Shown: positions 25,401 to 40,400, counted from the stretch's first letter. The stretch: 64,000 nucleotides of DNA from Lumbricus terrestris (GCA_949752735.1 OX457038.1:60874020-60938019), one strand, 5' to 3'. Numbers and translations: made by a program. The notes: generated by a model not told the origin, from the sequence alone.

Positions 25401-28400
25401 GCTTGAATTCCCTTGTGTCATTTTTTGACAGGCATATGACAAGGACTTTGGTGAATACGGAAACGCGAGTATCCGCTACAAAATCGTTTCGGGATCTGGA
25501 TCGCTGTGAGCTTTAATTTCCATCTTCTTGACCTCTTTAGAAATATTGGGCTTTGCAAGTGCTTTCTAATGGATTGCATTCAATGACTTTTCTTGGATTG
25601 CAAATTGACTAACGAACACAAAAATCAGTTCAAGCCTTATGTATTAGAATAACAATGCTCTTGAGTAAAATAGATATCTTGAAGAAGCATTGTGCAAGTT
25701 AATTAGTTAATCAGTTAATTCATTCATTCAGAGCATTTGCTTGTGCAGGCATATGACAAGGACTTTGGTGAATACGGAAACGCGAGTATCCGCTACAAGT
25801 TGCACCTATGTGCATGTAGAGTATGTATGTATATGTGTTATTATGTATTTATGTAACAATAAGTATGTATGTATGTTTGTATGTACTACTTACATGCATA
25901 TGTATATATATATATGCATGTGTCTGTGTTTCTTACTTACTGACTTATTGCAATTTGCCAAAGCACTGAAAAGATGCGTTGTTGAGAGTACATGACGTGT
26001 GTTTGGTTTTCCTTCTACCAAAGGTTTAAGTGTGACAAGTACTCCGGGTGGATAACGGTCTCTCCGTGCGAGACTCCAGGCAGAGGCAGCTGCATCGACT
26101 ATGAACGCGTCAAGTCCTACCAGCTGACCGTTGTCGCGGTTGACGACAACGGCGAAGGATTCTCAAACACAACAACCGTCAACATCACCATAATCGACGA
26201 CAATGACAACACGCCGGTATTTTCAAGCGGAACGTATTACGGAAACATCGTGGAGGGAACGTCGACTCCGTCACCACCGCTGAAAGTCACTGTGAGTGAT
26301 TACTTCCATTTTAGCATTGAATTGCCTTAAATAGAAAACATTTCAGCATTTGATGCTATCTTACCTACATTACCTTGATTGTGCTACATTACCACATGTA
26401 ATTATGATGCAATGTTACCACACATGATCCTGTCCTAGGTGGCATTAGAGTGTGATACATTGACTTACTCGGTACATTGTTTTTTTTTAGAAAATGTCCC
26501 CGGATACAATGTTTCTGGAGAAACTGCCACAAATTAATGTCCCACTGGCAGAATTGTCTATGGATAAAATGTTACCATACACCTGATTGAGCCTATAATA
26601 GTTGCTATTATTACATTATTAACTTAACCTTCTGCATGTTGTTACCTTGTGTTTATTTATTTATTTATAAACTTTGATGCAAACAGGTTAATTGATCAAC
26701 TTTTTCAAGACCGAATATATTGAGGAATAACATGTGAACAAAAATATATAGGACATGTCTATATTTCAACAGGTTGTAAGTTATTTTCTTCATATGAGCA
26801 AATTATAGTTACATTCATGAAAGCAACTTAGCTGCCAAGGAGGTAACTTACCTCCTCCATCTTCCCTTCTACCTGTTGTTACCTTGACCTTTTTAAAAAC
26901 AGAATATTGTTAAGGAATAAAATGCGAACAAAAATATATAGGACATGTCTATATTTCAACAGATTGTAAGTTATTTTCTTCTTATGAGCAAATCATAGTT
27001 TTATTTATGAACAGCAAATCAGCTGCCAATGAGTTAACTTACCATCTCCACCTTACCTTCTACCTGTTGTTACCTTGACCTTTGTTTTCTCCAGGCAACG
27101 GACATCGATAGTTCGTACAACGGTAACAACAACGTCACGTATCGAATCGTCTCTGGCGACGCGAATGGACTTTGGACGATCGATCCTTCGTCGGGATCCA
27201 TCACGGCCACCAACTCCGTCCTTTATTCCGACACAAAGAATCTCGGATAGTCAGTCACTTACTTTTCGCTATTACCGTAATTGCTATTATTTTCAGACGC
27301 AAAGAATCTCGGATAGTCTGTCACTTACTTTTGGCTATTACCGTAATTGCTATTATTTTCTGAGATTTGGATCATAATCGTAAACTGCAAACTTCTAAAG
27401 CATCACTTGACAGCCAGGTGCAGGGCACCACCTTATTCACGAGTGCTGGATCTTAGGTGAGAGTACAGTTGTATATGAGGACCATAAAAGTCATGACCCC
27501 CATTTAGATGGGCATTGGTTGTGAAGGAGGCAATAGTGAGACTGCTTCTGCTGCTGCTGATAGTTATATTAATAGTAATCTTGGTTTATTACTTCATAAT
27601 GACATGAGCTCTGAATGATTACACGGTCATAGTTTGAACAGATGTTCCCAAGCTATTTACAGGAATTGAACTTAACTGTTGGCACGATCAATTCGTTTGA
27701 AAATTATGCAGCCGCTATAGAGCATTTACTTTCATTATGACTATTATTATGAATTTCTTTTATTTTGTCATCGAGCCTTCTGCTAAAAATAAAGTCGAAG
27801 ACCATTTGTCCTCTGTTATTTTTTGCTTTTATGAAGTACCATTTATGTGTCTATTTATTTTATTTATTTCATGCATTTGCTCTAGTACCCTTTCAAGCTC
27901 TCTACTCGAGGCATTCCTGACTACAGCGTGGACACTGCATCGTAGTTTCACGCCGAAGCGCACGGGCAATTGCGAGTGAAGGACTTGCTCAAGGTCCCTA
28001 TGCAGCGACTTGAGGTGGATTCGAACCTGGAACCCTTGGGCTCCAAGGCAGCAAACCCACCACCACACCGCCGCACCCCACAACCTACCATCATACATTC
28101 AGTCTTTCTCTTCGTTTTTATCGGTTGCCTTTTCAGGAAAAATTTTTTTTTGCTTTACTGTTTTTAATATTAAGAATACTGTGTTTTGTTGCGATGTTTT
28201 ATTGTTACCTTTAGCTTATTAGCATTGCTATCATTTTTATCATTTTTGTTTTATTACTATTTATTACGATGTGGCAAGGTTTTATGTTGTTGAATGTATT
28301 TTCCAGCTTCCAGTTAATAGTTGAAGCGAGAGATCCAGATCCGTCACATACAACTGTCGCTACTGTTAACATCACTGTTACGGTATGTTTAATTCCGTTC

Positions 28401-31400
28401 AACCATGACAGCATTTAGCACGCTCTGACGCATAATATGAAGCGAAATTTTAGAATTTGTTATTAGAAGTTGTTCGTGTTTTGAGCGTTCTTGGTGTCTG
28501 CTCTGAGGTTTTGAAATTAACCCAGTTCTCTAATATCATTCAAAATTGACTTAAAACTCGTCTGCTTCAGCTTGCTTGCACTATGTAGCGTGACCAAGTT
28601 TCTCCAGCTTATCAGATTCTGATATCTTGTGAATTTTCATAGCATTGTTATAAAAGTCATAAGATTAGATCAGATTAGATCAGATTAGATTTAGATTAAA
28701 GTGATCATGATATAAATTTCGATCATTAATAATTGAATTGGTTTGAAATGCAAAGAAATTATTTTAAAGAATTTTGATGCAGAATTCTGAAACAAATGAC
28801 GAAACGTTTTGACGTGCTGTTTTTTTCAGCCGGTCAATCGTTTCACTCCAGTCTTCAATCAGGCGAACTACTCCGCGAGCATTACGGAAACCGACCCTCC
28901 AGGTGGGCTTTCCATAATATGGCATTTGATGTGGTGGGAGTCTAGCTAATGGTCGGACAGCTCGACTCTATGTCCAACCTAAGGACAGTTAACTCAGCGT
29001 ATAGCATTCTGTTCTACTGGCGCCCCCTTGTGAATTTATCTGTAGGCTAAGTTGACATGGATATGTATTTATCGGCAGGTGTATATGATGGCCAGGCAGT
29101 ACCAGTCTCAAGCCAGGAAAAGAGAGGAGGGCAACGTCGACGATTTGGTTGCTGTCGGATGTTGTTAAACAGTGGAAATGCTAAGACAGGCTTCCTGTCA
29201 TTATATATGCTGAGACTAGGGAAATGAATTCAATCAATCAATTTATATAGCGCCCTTCTAGATCTCTACTCAGAGGCGCTCCCAACCCAATCCAAGTGCA
29301 AAAAGCTGTGTTATTGTCCAGTTTCCAATGCAAGTGCATTGCAGAAGCTAAACCACATTAACCTACTCTATGCTGTTGATTAGATTCTACCTTTCCTTTC
29401 TTTTATAGAATCTGTGGACTGACTGATGGTTGTGTGTCAACCTCATATTTCCAATTGCTGTATCAACAGATTAAGTAGTCACTGGATGCCCTTTGTTTGG
29501 AAATGTGTCAACAGTAAATGTGTTTCCTTTGCATACGTTAAAGCTCCATTTCTCTTTTTGTCTTTTAGGTACTAAGGTGGAGACAATCACCGCCAATGAC
29601 GGTGATTCCCCTGCCACTCCCAACGGAGTCGTTCGTTACCGTCTGGAGTCCGGTGGTCAGGACAAGTTCGTCATCGACTCTGCCACCGGTCAAGTGACTG
29701 TCGCTCCTGGTGCAACGTTCGATGCAACGTTGCAGAGTGTCTACACGATGCAAGTAAGTCAGTTATTCCTAATTTCCTTCTTAGTGGTCGATCCAGAAGG
29801 ATTACGAGAATTTAAAATTTTGCAGGATCAACGCCCATTGAAATCTGCACTCATTACCAGTGATGGGGAAAATACTTTTTAAAAGTATTTTGAGTTTAAG
29901 TATAAATACTTGATTACAAAAGTATTTAAAATACAAGTAAAAATGCTTCATTACAAAAGTATTTAAAATACAAGTACAAAATACTCATGTTTTATTTTAA
30001 ATACTATTTTAAATACTTCCCATCACTGCTCATTACAAATACAACATCAAGATAGTTAGACCTATGATGAATGATCAAGTTTCACAGCGTGCAGAATAGT
30101 AGCCCTCCATCTTCATGTGTGAGCCTAGCACCTATTTTAATTCATTCGTTCGATAACGAGTCGGGTCGGCTCGTGGTCATTCACAGTACTTGAAGATTCA
30201 CACACGTGGCTGTGTGACTGCTTTGAGAGCACTCCATCTGTTAAATGCATTTCATATTTGCAGCAGTGGAATTCTAGAATTTGGATACTTTTGAGTCTAT
30301 GCATTACTTACAGAAACAATGTCCCTAACTACTAATTCCTCTAAAATTTTAATGCTGGTCATTTTGAATTAGTGCTCTACGCTGTCTTTGCTAGGTCGAA
30401 TTTACCATGCAGCGTAGTGATTTTAATTGATTGAAAACCCAAATGTAAAAGCTATGGTGGGATTTTGCGGAGTTTTATATCCTGTTTCCTTTATATGAGC
30501 TCCTATTATTGGTAATACTGTTGAAGTGTACATGAGAATCCTTTAAACAATGTAATTTTTTTAAAGTTCCGTCTACGTCAGCCTATTATGGTTAAATAAA
30601 CAAGTAATGATTGATTGATTATAGAATACCTGTATAAGGGTTTATTGTTCTGTCTGAACAGGTCGTGGCACAAGACGAGGGAAATCCCCCTCGAGTTGCG
30701 ACGTCTATTCTGACGATCACCGTTCTGCCAAATCGACCGGAACCAAAGTTCACGCCATCGACGATTCGTCCGCCTCCCGTCAAAAAGTGTCAGCATCTTT
30801 TCTGCTTCTAGAGTCATTCAGCTCTTCTCTAGTGTGGTGTAAATGACGTGAAGTTAATAAGTTAGTAACTTGCATTAGTGCGAGACAGCTGCCCACATTA
30901 GAATGACTTTAGGTGCTACTATATTGAGAATGTTGTGGGAAAATGCCGCAGAATGGGGGATGAACAGAGATGGTTGGAGAGCATTGGAGGCGTTGCGTTA
31001 CCCAATTTGCTAACCTGTGCTGGAAAGGCTAAGCTGGATTTCTACACTTAGCTTTTGTTGCTTTTAGCCGAACCAGTTGGAACGAACATGACAGTTTTGG
31101 TTGCCAGCAACACAAACCCAAATCGTTCGATTGTCTATAACTTTGTTTTGGATTCGGTGACTGGTTTGGATCCGAGAAATCAACCGGTTGCCTTAAACGC
31201 AACAGAACGGGTATTTCATCACGATTATTTCAGTTATGTTTTGCATGATATTTCAGTATATGTACTTGCATTTGTTTTTGTGTCAGGATATTTACAGTAA
31301 TTACTTTTTATGTTTGTTCAGTTTTGCATCCAATGATACTTAATCGTTTTATATTGATATTTTATACCTCGATGGTAATTGCAAGCATGTATAGGAGTTT

Positions 31401-34400
31401 ATAGATTAAGCTCAGTTGGGCCGCAGTGCACTGAAAGAAATATCCAGCTTAATTTTATTATTATGCTTGCGCTACTTACAGTTCAGGTAGCATTGAATCT
31501 GTGTTTTTGCGCTAAATAGAACATGTTTACCGTCGATCCAAAGACTGGTCTGGTGACTGTGAATCAGCCACTCAACTACGACCGCGTGGCCACGTGGCAG
31601 GCAACTGTGCTGGCCGTCGACACGAACCTTCAGAGCAGGAACACTGGCACTGGTAAGGATCATGCTATTTCTATTGCTACATGCATAACCATATATTCTT
31701 TCATTTTAACTATCGCAATGCTCATAGATGCTTTCACATTAGCTTAATAATATAATGACTTGTTGTTTTCTGTTTCATTAAATTTAATTGATGTCATCAG
31801 CCATTTTTGCGTAGGCTTTACTTTTCAGTGTGACGGTGGTGTATAGTTGCCACCACTTTTAAAAGTGTCCACAACTGTTTGTCCCTTTGCTGAATTATTA
31901 TGTGCAACACAGAGTTATTTAGGTTTGATTCAGCAACAGTTATTAACAGTATGCTCTTTCAACCTTAACTATCGTGATACTAATAGGCCTTCATATTAGC
32001 CTATGTACCTATTTTTTATGTTGCATAAGTTAAATTTGTGACATCATCTATTTTGTTGTAGATGACAGTATCACTTCAATCTTAAATACAAAATGCTATG
32101 AGGGGAGGGGAGGGAAGGGCAGGAAAGAAGGAATTTATCACCTCTACATTATGGAAGAAAGTTGTCTCCTTGGTGTGATTTTAACAGTCAATAGAATGCT
32201 ACTCAGATTTTCATTTAGGTCTGTTGAGCTTGCATTGTTTTCTGCTGGGCCTACTGAGTTGCTTCTATAAACTTACCGAGATTTGCATTTAGGATATTCT
32301 TTTAGGCCTAATGAAATATACTTTAGACCAGGGGTTCTCAAACTGTGGTACACCTACCCCTGGGGGTACGCCAGGCACGAGTAAGGGTACGCGAAAAATT
32401 CCAGAAATATAAATTTTCTTTGAGTTTAACTTTGTGTCCATCTTTCTTTGATGAGCAATGATTTTTAACGTTGCAACTTATGACAGCATCGTTATTTCTT
32501 TCTTTCACAACATATAATTAGAATCACATAATTATTATACAATGCATGCAACATATTTATGTTTAGGCCTATCACTATAATGTTGAAACAAGTAATGACT
32601 TCGCAATAGCCTTTTGTTTCTGAGGGAGAAGTCATAAATCGATTTTTTTACTTGAGAATAAAATTAAAATAAAGTTTGAGAACCCGTGGACGTACTGGGA
32701 ATTAATTCATTCCTATGTTTTGATGTTTCAGCAACCATCATCATAACCGTTTTACCAGTGAACGATAAACCTCCGTCATTCGGCCTACCATGGACGCCAC
32801 AAGCTCCTTCCATCAATACAACAATTCAGAACTACAAGAATCCAACCAACTACCTGTTCAGTGTGCCGGCCACATCACCCAATTCGTCCCTCGTCATCAC
32901 CTATAAGCTGATTGACGACTACAATGGTGCTTTCAACATTTCAAATGTGACAGGTAATGCAAACATATAATTATATAATTGTTGACATAAATAACTTTCT
33001 GTTTGAGACATGTAGCATTCTAGTTACATTGTGTAACATTAAATCATCCAGTCATATGGCGTATATTGGAGTTCGCAGCATCCCGGATTGGGTGCCTAGA
33101 CTGAGTTTTGCATGCAGCGTAACATGTCACGGGTCTCAACCATTAATTCGAGATTAGTTTAAGTCTCAGTGTACGTGGTGCGTGTAATGCACTGGCTTCC
33201 ATTTCTGCTGCATAGTACCTGTAAGTTCTGCATTGGCCTGGAGCTGTCTATATCTATATTATAAGGCAGAAACACTTTCCTTATGTTTGTTTGTTTGTTT
33301 ATTTGTTTGTACGCTTTTGACTCTCCCCTGCAGAATAAGCTCGGAAATGAAACAGCGTCAGTTTAAAAAAAAAATTGAAATCGATTCTTACCCAAATTAT
33401 AAGGTCATCGCAACTATTTTCAGGTTTTAATTCAGTTTAAAACAAAAGTTATTCGCGTTTTAAGACAGATTTCATCAGTAAATGATCACACTAGTGCGTA
33501 AGTCAAGAGTCTACACCGCATGACGTCATACCCGCCCAGTAATAATTTGCGCAGCGCCCCGCAGCGGCGGGTCACCTTTGGCCTTTTGGGGAAGCGGGGT
33601 GAGGTGGAGGGTTGGCGAAAACCCGAAATCTAGCGGTCTACGATGGGTACCACAGTGGAGTAGTGTTTAAAACCCTAAATTTCCGGGCAACGCCGGGTTA
33701 CACATCTAGTATTATATATGTTTGTTTGTTTGTTTGTATGTGCACTTGTTATAGCGCCCCTTCAAGATATGTATATCTATGGGAACTCTGCTGTGCTACT
33801 TAAAGTCTCCATTGGCTATCCACTCTCCAATTTGCTGATCAAACAGAACTCTTAGTACCGTAGCTCACGGACTATTAAGCTGCTGCGCTCTATTTCATAT
33901 TTCGGTCGCTGGCCATATGGCTTGGGATGGGCTCCCAATACTTACCCAATACGCAATACCTAGTGCCTATAGATCTTGAATACTGTCTCATTTATCTGTG
34001 GTTGGATAGAGCGCTCCTGAGTAGATTTGTGAAGGGGGCCAGGGGCGCTTATATAAACACTGATTTATGATAATTGACAAATAATGTTGTTAAATACTTT
34101 ACCATTATATATGAATTTCCGTTTGTAGGTCAGATTGGGCTGACGAGGCCATTGGATTATGAGCGGGATAAGAATGTCAAATTCGTCGTCACTGCCACTG
34201 ACAATGGGTTCCCGCCTCTGACGTCCACCTCCACTGTCTACATTCAGCTGACGAACATCAACGAATTTCCTCCCGTCTTCAATACGGTATGGCAATCAAG
34301 TTTTCTTCAAGGTAAGGTAATTTGAAATAAAGTAAGGTGAGGTGAGCTAGATCGTGGTAAGTTTGTAATATGATTAGGTAAAATAAGAAGAGGTTACATG

Positions 34401-37400
34401 CACTGGGAGGTATGTTTACTGGTTGATAAGGTAATAAGGTGAGGTCAGATTAATTATGTACAGCATGGTAGGGTGTACATAGGTACATGGCAATGTGGAG
34501 TACAGTTGAAAGGTATTGTAGGGTATGGTATGGCTCCATGGTCTTTGTTTGACTTTCTTCTGTTAACTCTTGAAATAAATTTTTAAGTTTTGTGTTGTTA
34601 AATTGCTTCTAATGAATTAATTTACCTGAAGAGGGCAATATATGAATCGAATCTAATCTATTACATTTACACGTACAAGGTTAGGCATTTTAGTTTTTTA
34701 GCACAGTCGCCGTCATTCGACCACACAAAATGTTGCGTTCATATGGCAATGTAAATTGACGTAGCATGATGTGAATAATATTTATACCATGAAACGGTGT
34801 GAAATATATCGTATTATGCTGTTTATTGTAATGCGAAGGAACACTATGTCATGGGGTTTGACTATGAGTGTTTCTTATAGACTGTCAAACATGCAATTTA
34901 TTGAAATTTCCAGCGGTTTAAATTGCGTGAGTTTTGCATTGCTGTGTTTACATTTTATAGAGTGATTACAATGCGACCATACCAGATAATGCTCAGAATG
35001 GAACGTTCGTCGTGACAGTCAGCGCATTGGACTCAGATTACAGTGACTACGGACAAGTTCGTTACGAATTTTCAGATGTTCCGCCTGACAACCGGTTCAC
35101 CATCGACAGCGTTACGGTCAGTGTTACGGCTTGTGTTACGGTCAGTGTTACGGCTTGTGTTACGGTCAGTGTTACGGCTTGTGTTACGGTCTGTGTTAGG
35201 GTTTTTGTTACGGCCCGTGTTACGGTCTGTGTTATGGTCTGTGGGCTGTAACCTTTTGTTGTTTATTCATTTTGTTGTTAATTATGTTGGTAAGTTGGAA
35301 TGTGCTAATTTAGTGTTACGTAAATTCTGATGCAGAATGACAAGAACAGAGATTCCAGTTTTGGAATGTAATCTTAGAATACAGTTTTTGATACATGTGT
35401 CTGTTTTAATCGTTAAACTGCGTGAGCATACTAAAAGTGATTGGGTAGACAATGAAACTCGTAATTGGTGTTGAGGTGGCTCGAGTTGATTGTGCCAGGG
35501 TGATGTTTATGGTTTGTTTTTCTGTTGATGACAGGGTGTTATAACGGTTGCACCAGGTGCGTCGTTTGATGGAGCCAAGGAGAACCTGATTATTCTGCAC
35601 GTCCGTGCCTTCGACAGTCCAAACGACCCAATCAGCAGGAAATATGCGGATGCCACAGTTGGTTTCTTCTCCTTTGCTAATATCTCAAATTGCAAACAAT
35701 TATGCCTGTTTATAGAGTAATAATAATGTAGTAATAATAATAATTATATCAATAATGAATAATAGTCATAACAGTGATAGGGAAGAATGATTTTCCTGCT
35801 TTTGTGATACTGGGAAATATCTTTACTTTGATATAATATCATAGTGACTGGTTTTGTAATGACTGCTTTAAGCCCCTATGGGATCAAATATGTAGCTTAG
35901 GGCATAGACATTAAAAAAATAAAAAGAATGATGTTTCTTATCTTGTTTAGAGACAGAACATTAATGGGTGCCCAGCTTCTCTCAGCTATTGGTTCATGAC
36001 CAGTTTAAAATTCACACATTGTTTCTGTTTGCTTTGCTAGTTATACACTGCTACAGTTGAAGCGTCGGCTAAGAATGTATAATTGTTTATTCTCCACTGT
36101 TGTCTTTTAGTTTCTGAAGCATCATGGATTGCGACTGGTTTTGAAATGTTTTAAGAAATGTCTGTTTTGAAATATTTTAAGAAATGTCTATTTTGCAATG
36201 TTTTAAGAAATGTCTGTTTTGAAATGTTTTAAGAAATGTCTGTTTTGCAATGTTTTAAGAAATGTCTGTTTTGAAATGTTTTAAGAAATGTCTGTTTTGA
36301 AATGTTTTATGAAATGTCTGTCTTGCTTCAGGTCCAGATTAACGTGTTAAACGTGAACCGAGCTCCACCGGTCTTCACACAGCAGACGTATGCGATCAGC
36401 ATTCCAGAGAGCAGCGATATGAACAACACGATCATCCAAGTGCTCGCTCTGAGGAATGGACTCCCAACGATAATTGACTACAGCATCACTTCCGGAAACA
36501 ATGACGGTGAAAGTTCTTTCGAAATCAGATAGATGAACGCTCGTTTGGTTGGATGGTTTGTTGCATTGCATGCTGGGTGGAATGCAGTCCATCAGTTACT
36601 GGTTGGAGCGTGGTTAGCGGACTGTTTATATTGCCTGTGGCAGGTTGTTTATTCACACTTGCTCAACCTACAAGTAGCACAACTATTTCTTGGTTGCCAG
36701 CATGAGGGAAATAAACTATCCTATATCATTATTATTATTATTTATCTTCATCATCATCATTACAAGCATTTTTACGTAAATGTGTCACACAGAAATGTGA
36801 ATTGAATGCACAGTTAGTCAGTCACCAGATGAGGGGCTATTATTGATTAAAACCTTACGTTTAGTTAGCCCATGTTAACTACATTGTTAAGAGAGCTGGC
36901 GACCGTGCGTCTGTGGAAGAGAGCATGCGGACCGCAGTTCGAATCCAGAAGGTGGCTATTTAAGAGATTCAAAATCTCAGGCTAGCACGGTCCGTCCACG
37001 GGGACCTAAATGACGTGGCGTCCATTCAAACGGGTGAGCGGTGGTGAAGGATCTCACCCTCAGGGTCGAGGCCATAAGACATGATTGGATATAGAAATTA
37101 TGTACGTTTGTTTATTATACTTTGTATGTACACCAAAATGCGGATAGCAATTGGTATATTAAAGAATATTCTTATCTTATCTTATCTTATATAAAAATCC
37201 GATTACATTTACATTTACCTTGCCTTGTATCTTAACTTACCTCACCATAACTTACTTTTCTCCATTTAGGTCTGTTTACTATCGATCCGTCGACCGGTGG
37301 CATTCGTCCCGTCCAGTCGTTGGTCGGTAAGGCGGGTACATATACTCTGAGCGTGATGGCCATGGACAATGGTTCACCTCGGCTGAATGGCACTGCAACT

Positions 37401-40400
37401 GTCATCATCACAGTTCTACCATCCAGCTACAAACTTCCCATTTGGAATTTTCCACAGAGCGATGGGCAGACGGTTTATATCAATGAGGTAAACATTTATG
37501 TTTATATAAATGAAGCTCAGTTGTTTATGATAAATTTTAAATTTGCAATTAGTAAATAGGTAAGTAGTAAATAGGTGAAAAAATGAAATAATCATGATCA
37601 GGAAAAAGTTCGGTCTTGGCTGAGCCAAATATGCTTAATAAATAGAAATAAACATGCCAAATAATTGGGGTTAATGTAATGTAATGTAAATCTTCGAGAA
37701 TTTCTCAGCGCCCACAAAAGCCACGTCAGGGAGACCAGCTTATTCACCGGCGCTATATCAAATCAAGTCCGCAATAGCCAGAGCTGCCGTTTTCGTTCCG
37801 GTGCCAGGTCAAAATCCGGGGAGGTCAAGCCGAGGAGACAGCGTGGTTAAATGTAGAGTCAACTGTTGACGTTGACGTGATTAATTAGTAATTTTGCTGT
37901 TAAGTGATTATTTAGCCCTATAGATTATGAGTTATTAATAATGTATCTGAAATACAGTAATTCTTTATGTAGCATGTTTTGAAGACTACTCATTATTTGC
38001 TGGGCATCACAAAGTTAACTCCGTCTTCCATTCCGTAGGAGTGACTGTAAAATCTGCAGCAGGACAGACGGACGCCTTGCAAACTGCTAAATTCAACTAC
38101 TTGTTAAACTTTTTATCACCTGTCACAACTGTATAATTTTTAATATTATACATGCTGATTAAGAAATGCATTTCTAGCTGATGGGTCTAACATAGGCAAA
38201 ACTTCAGGATTGAGCTTATTTGAGCTGTAGCAAAACACATTAAACATAGCTTGTCAGGGACAATAAGGAGCTCATGGGAGGCAGCCGTCAGAAGAGTGTC
38301 ATGACCTGGACTGACCGAGGAGACTGAACTGCAGTAGTCCCTATGGCATGATAGAGCATAGACGAAAAATAATTGCGCATAAAGATCAAATTCCTAGACT
38401 GAACAGGCTGGTGGATGGGGAGCCAGTGCAAATATCCTGCAAAAAGGTAGCTGTATGATCAAACCTGGGACACCACATACAAGATGGGCAGCAATTATTA
38501 AGAACGGACTGAATCCCGAAAAGATTGACTTGTGCAGCGAAGTCATCCGTCCACCATGATACGAATGAGCGCATGAATTATGAATTATAGTTGTTACGGA
38601 ATGAATGGAGAGCGGTACAGCGAACGCTATGCAGCTGGCGAAGGTGGAGTCATGTTCAGGTTTCTTTATATTATAGAACGTCCTAAAAATATAAAAATTC
38701 TAATAATAATGATAATAATAATTTTAGTAATAATAATAATATGAACTGTAATATAATAATTATAATAAAAATAATAATTATTATTATTGTTATTATAATA
38801 TAGTTATAATAATAATCATAATGATAATGAAGTGCACAAATGTAAGAAGCCACCCGATTTCACTGAGGTGTGCATGTCTTTGTTGTGTTTCCATGGCAAC
38901 ACAGCTGGACCCACTTGGAACGTTTGTGACACGCTTGAGTGCATCAAATGCCTACTCACCGAATGACCCTATAACGTACTATTTGTCGTACAACAACGGC
39001 TTTGGAACAGTTGCAACGACCGACTTTCAGATTAACTCTACCTCCGGTGTCATCACAACTGCACGCAATGTCGGTTACGAAGGAGGTAGATCTTTCGTCG
39101 TAAGTATTCCTTCGTTTGTCGTTTGATTTATCTGTTTGCAGATTTGCAATTCATAGTTCATAAAATGACTTCTGAAGGAAAGTCTTTTTAACACATTGGC
39201 CTATTCTTACTGCTACGCCAAGCCAAAGACGTAAAATTATAAACATATGAGATTCATGAAAAAAAGTTTCACTTTGTTTTCACACTGGTCGCACCGCAAC
39301 ACCCCCGGATTGCATTCCACCAAACCTCATCCCCCGCACCACCCCATTCCCCGCCACACTCCGCACCATCTCCCCGCCATACCACCTTGCCCCACACAGC
39401 CCTCCCATCTGGAATAAATTTAATTGTTCCTCCAACACTCCTCCTCACTTTGCCCCCACCGGCACTTCAACCCATACTACATACGTCCAACCCTACTCCA
39501 CCTCCATCCCAACACCCACCCACCTCTCCCCAAAAAAGTCTGGAAAGAATCTTATCACCATCAAAGTCATAATAATCATCATCATTATTATTATTATAAT
39601 TAAATTGTAAAGTGAAATTTGTGGATAACATTGTAGGAAATTGTGCAGATTTGATTGTTGCTTATTTTGCAGCTGAACGTTGCCGCTGTTGACGGTTTCA
39701 ACACAGTCGCTAAGAGAACGGTTGTCGTTGTGGTGCGCGATGTTCATAAGGAAAATCCATCGTTCAAACTGGATACAACGGTATTGTTTGTCTCCAGAAT
39801 TAAAACAATAAAAGTCTTTATCACCATTCAGGCTTCAGAAAGTGCAGTTGATATGTGGGTTTGATATGCGATGCTATTGGGTTAGAACTCTAACACTCTA
39901 ACTCCACAGGAGCTTGCTCAAAAATAATTCTGAACAAATAATTCACTGTACTTTACTAACCTACAACATTTTATATTGTAGCTGTAACTGTGGCATGTCA
40001 ACCTGATTTGTATTAAGCGAATTATATACATAAAATGGATAAATAGAAAGTACAGCATCAATAGTTTGGAGGATTTATGATGTGGTATGCAGTGTTGAAA
40101 AGGTTAGCTTATAAAAGGCATGATTATAACTGTACACTGTACAGTGTCCGTCATTAGACATTTGAACTTTGAATGTGTCCAATGCTAGAGAACTTGAGGT
40201 AAAACATGGGGACATTTTTAGTAGATTAAATAAAATAAGGTCATTAAAATTGATTTCATTAAGTCTTTTGAATAGAATTAGGCTAGATAGCATAATTTCT
40301 AGTGGATCAATATAGGATGAGGTCATTTTATGATAGATGAGACTCTGTTTAATAGATAAAACTAGTTGAGGTCATATATTATTATGTAGTAAATTTTTTG

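Noticed and set aside
33233..33430. Open frame with LCLFVCLFVC
   Set aside because: It is the (TTTG)n 5' part of the Helitron.
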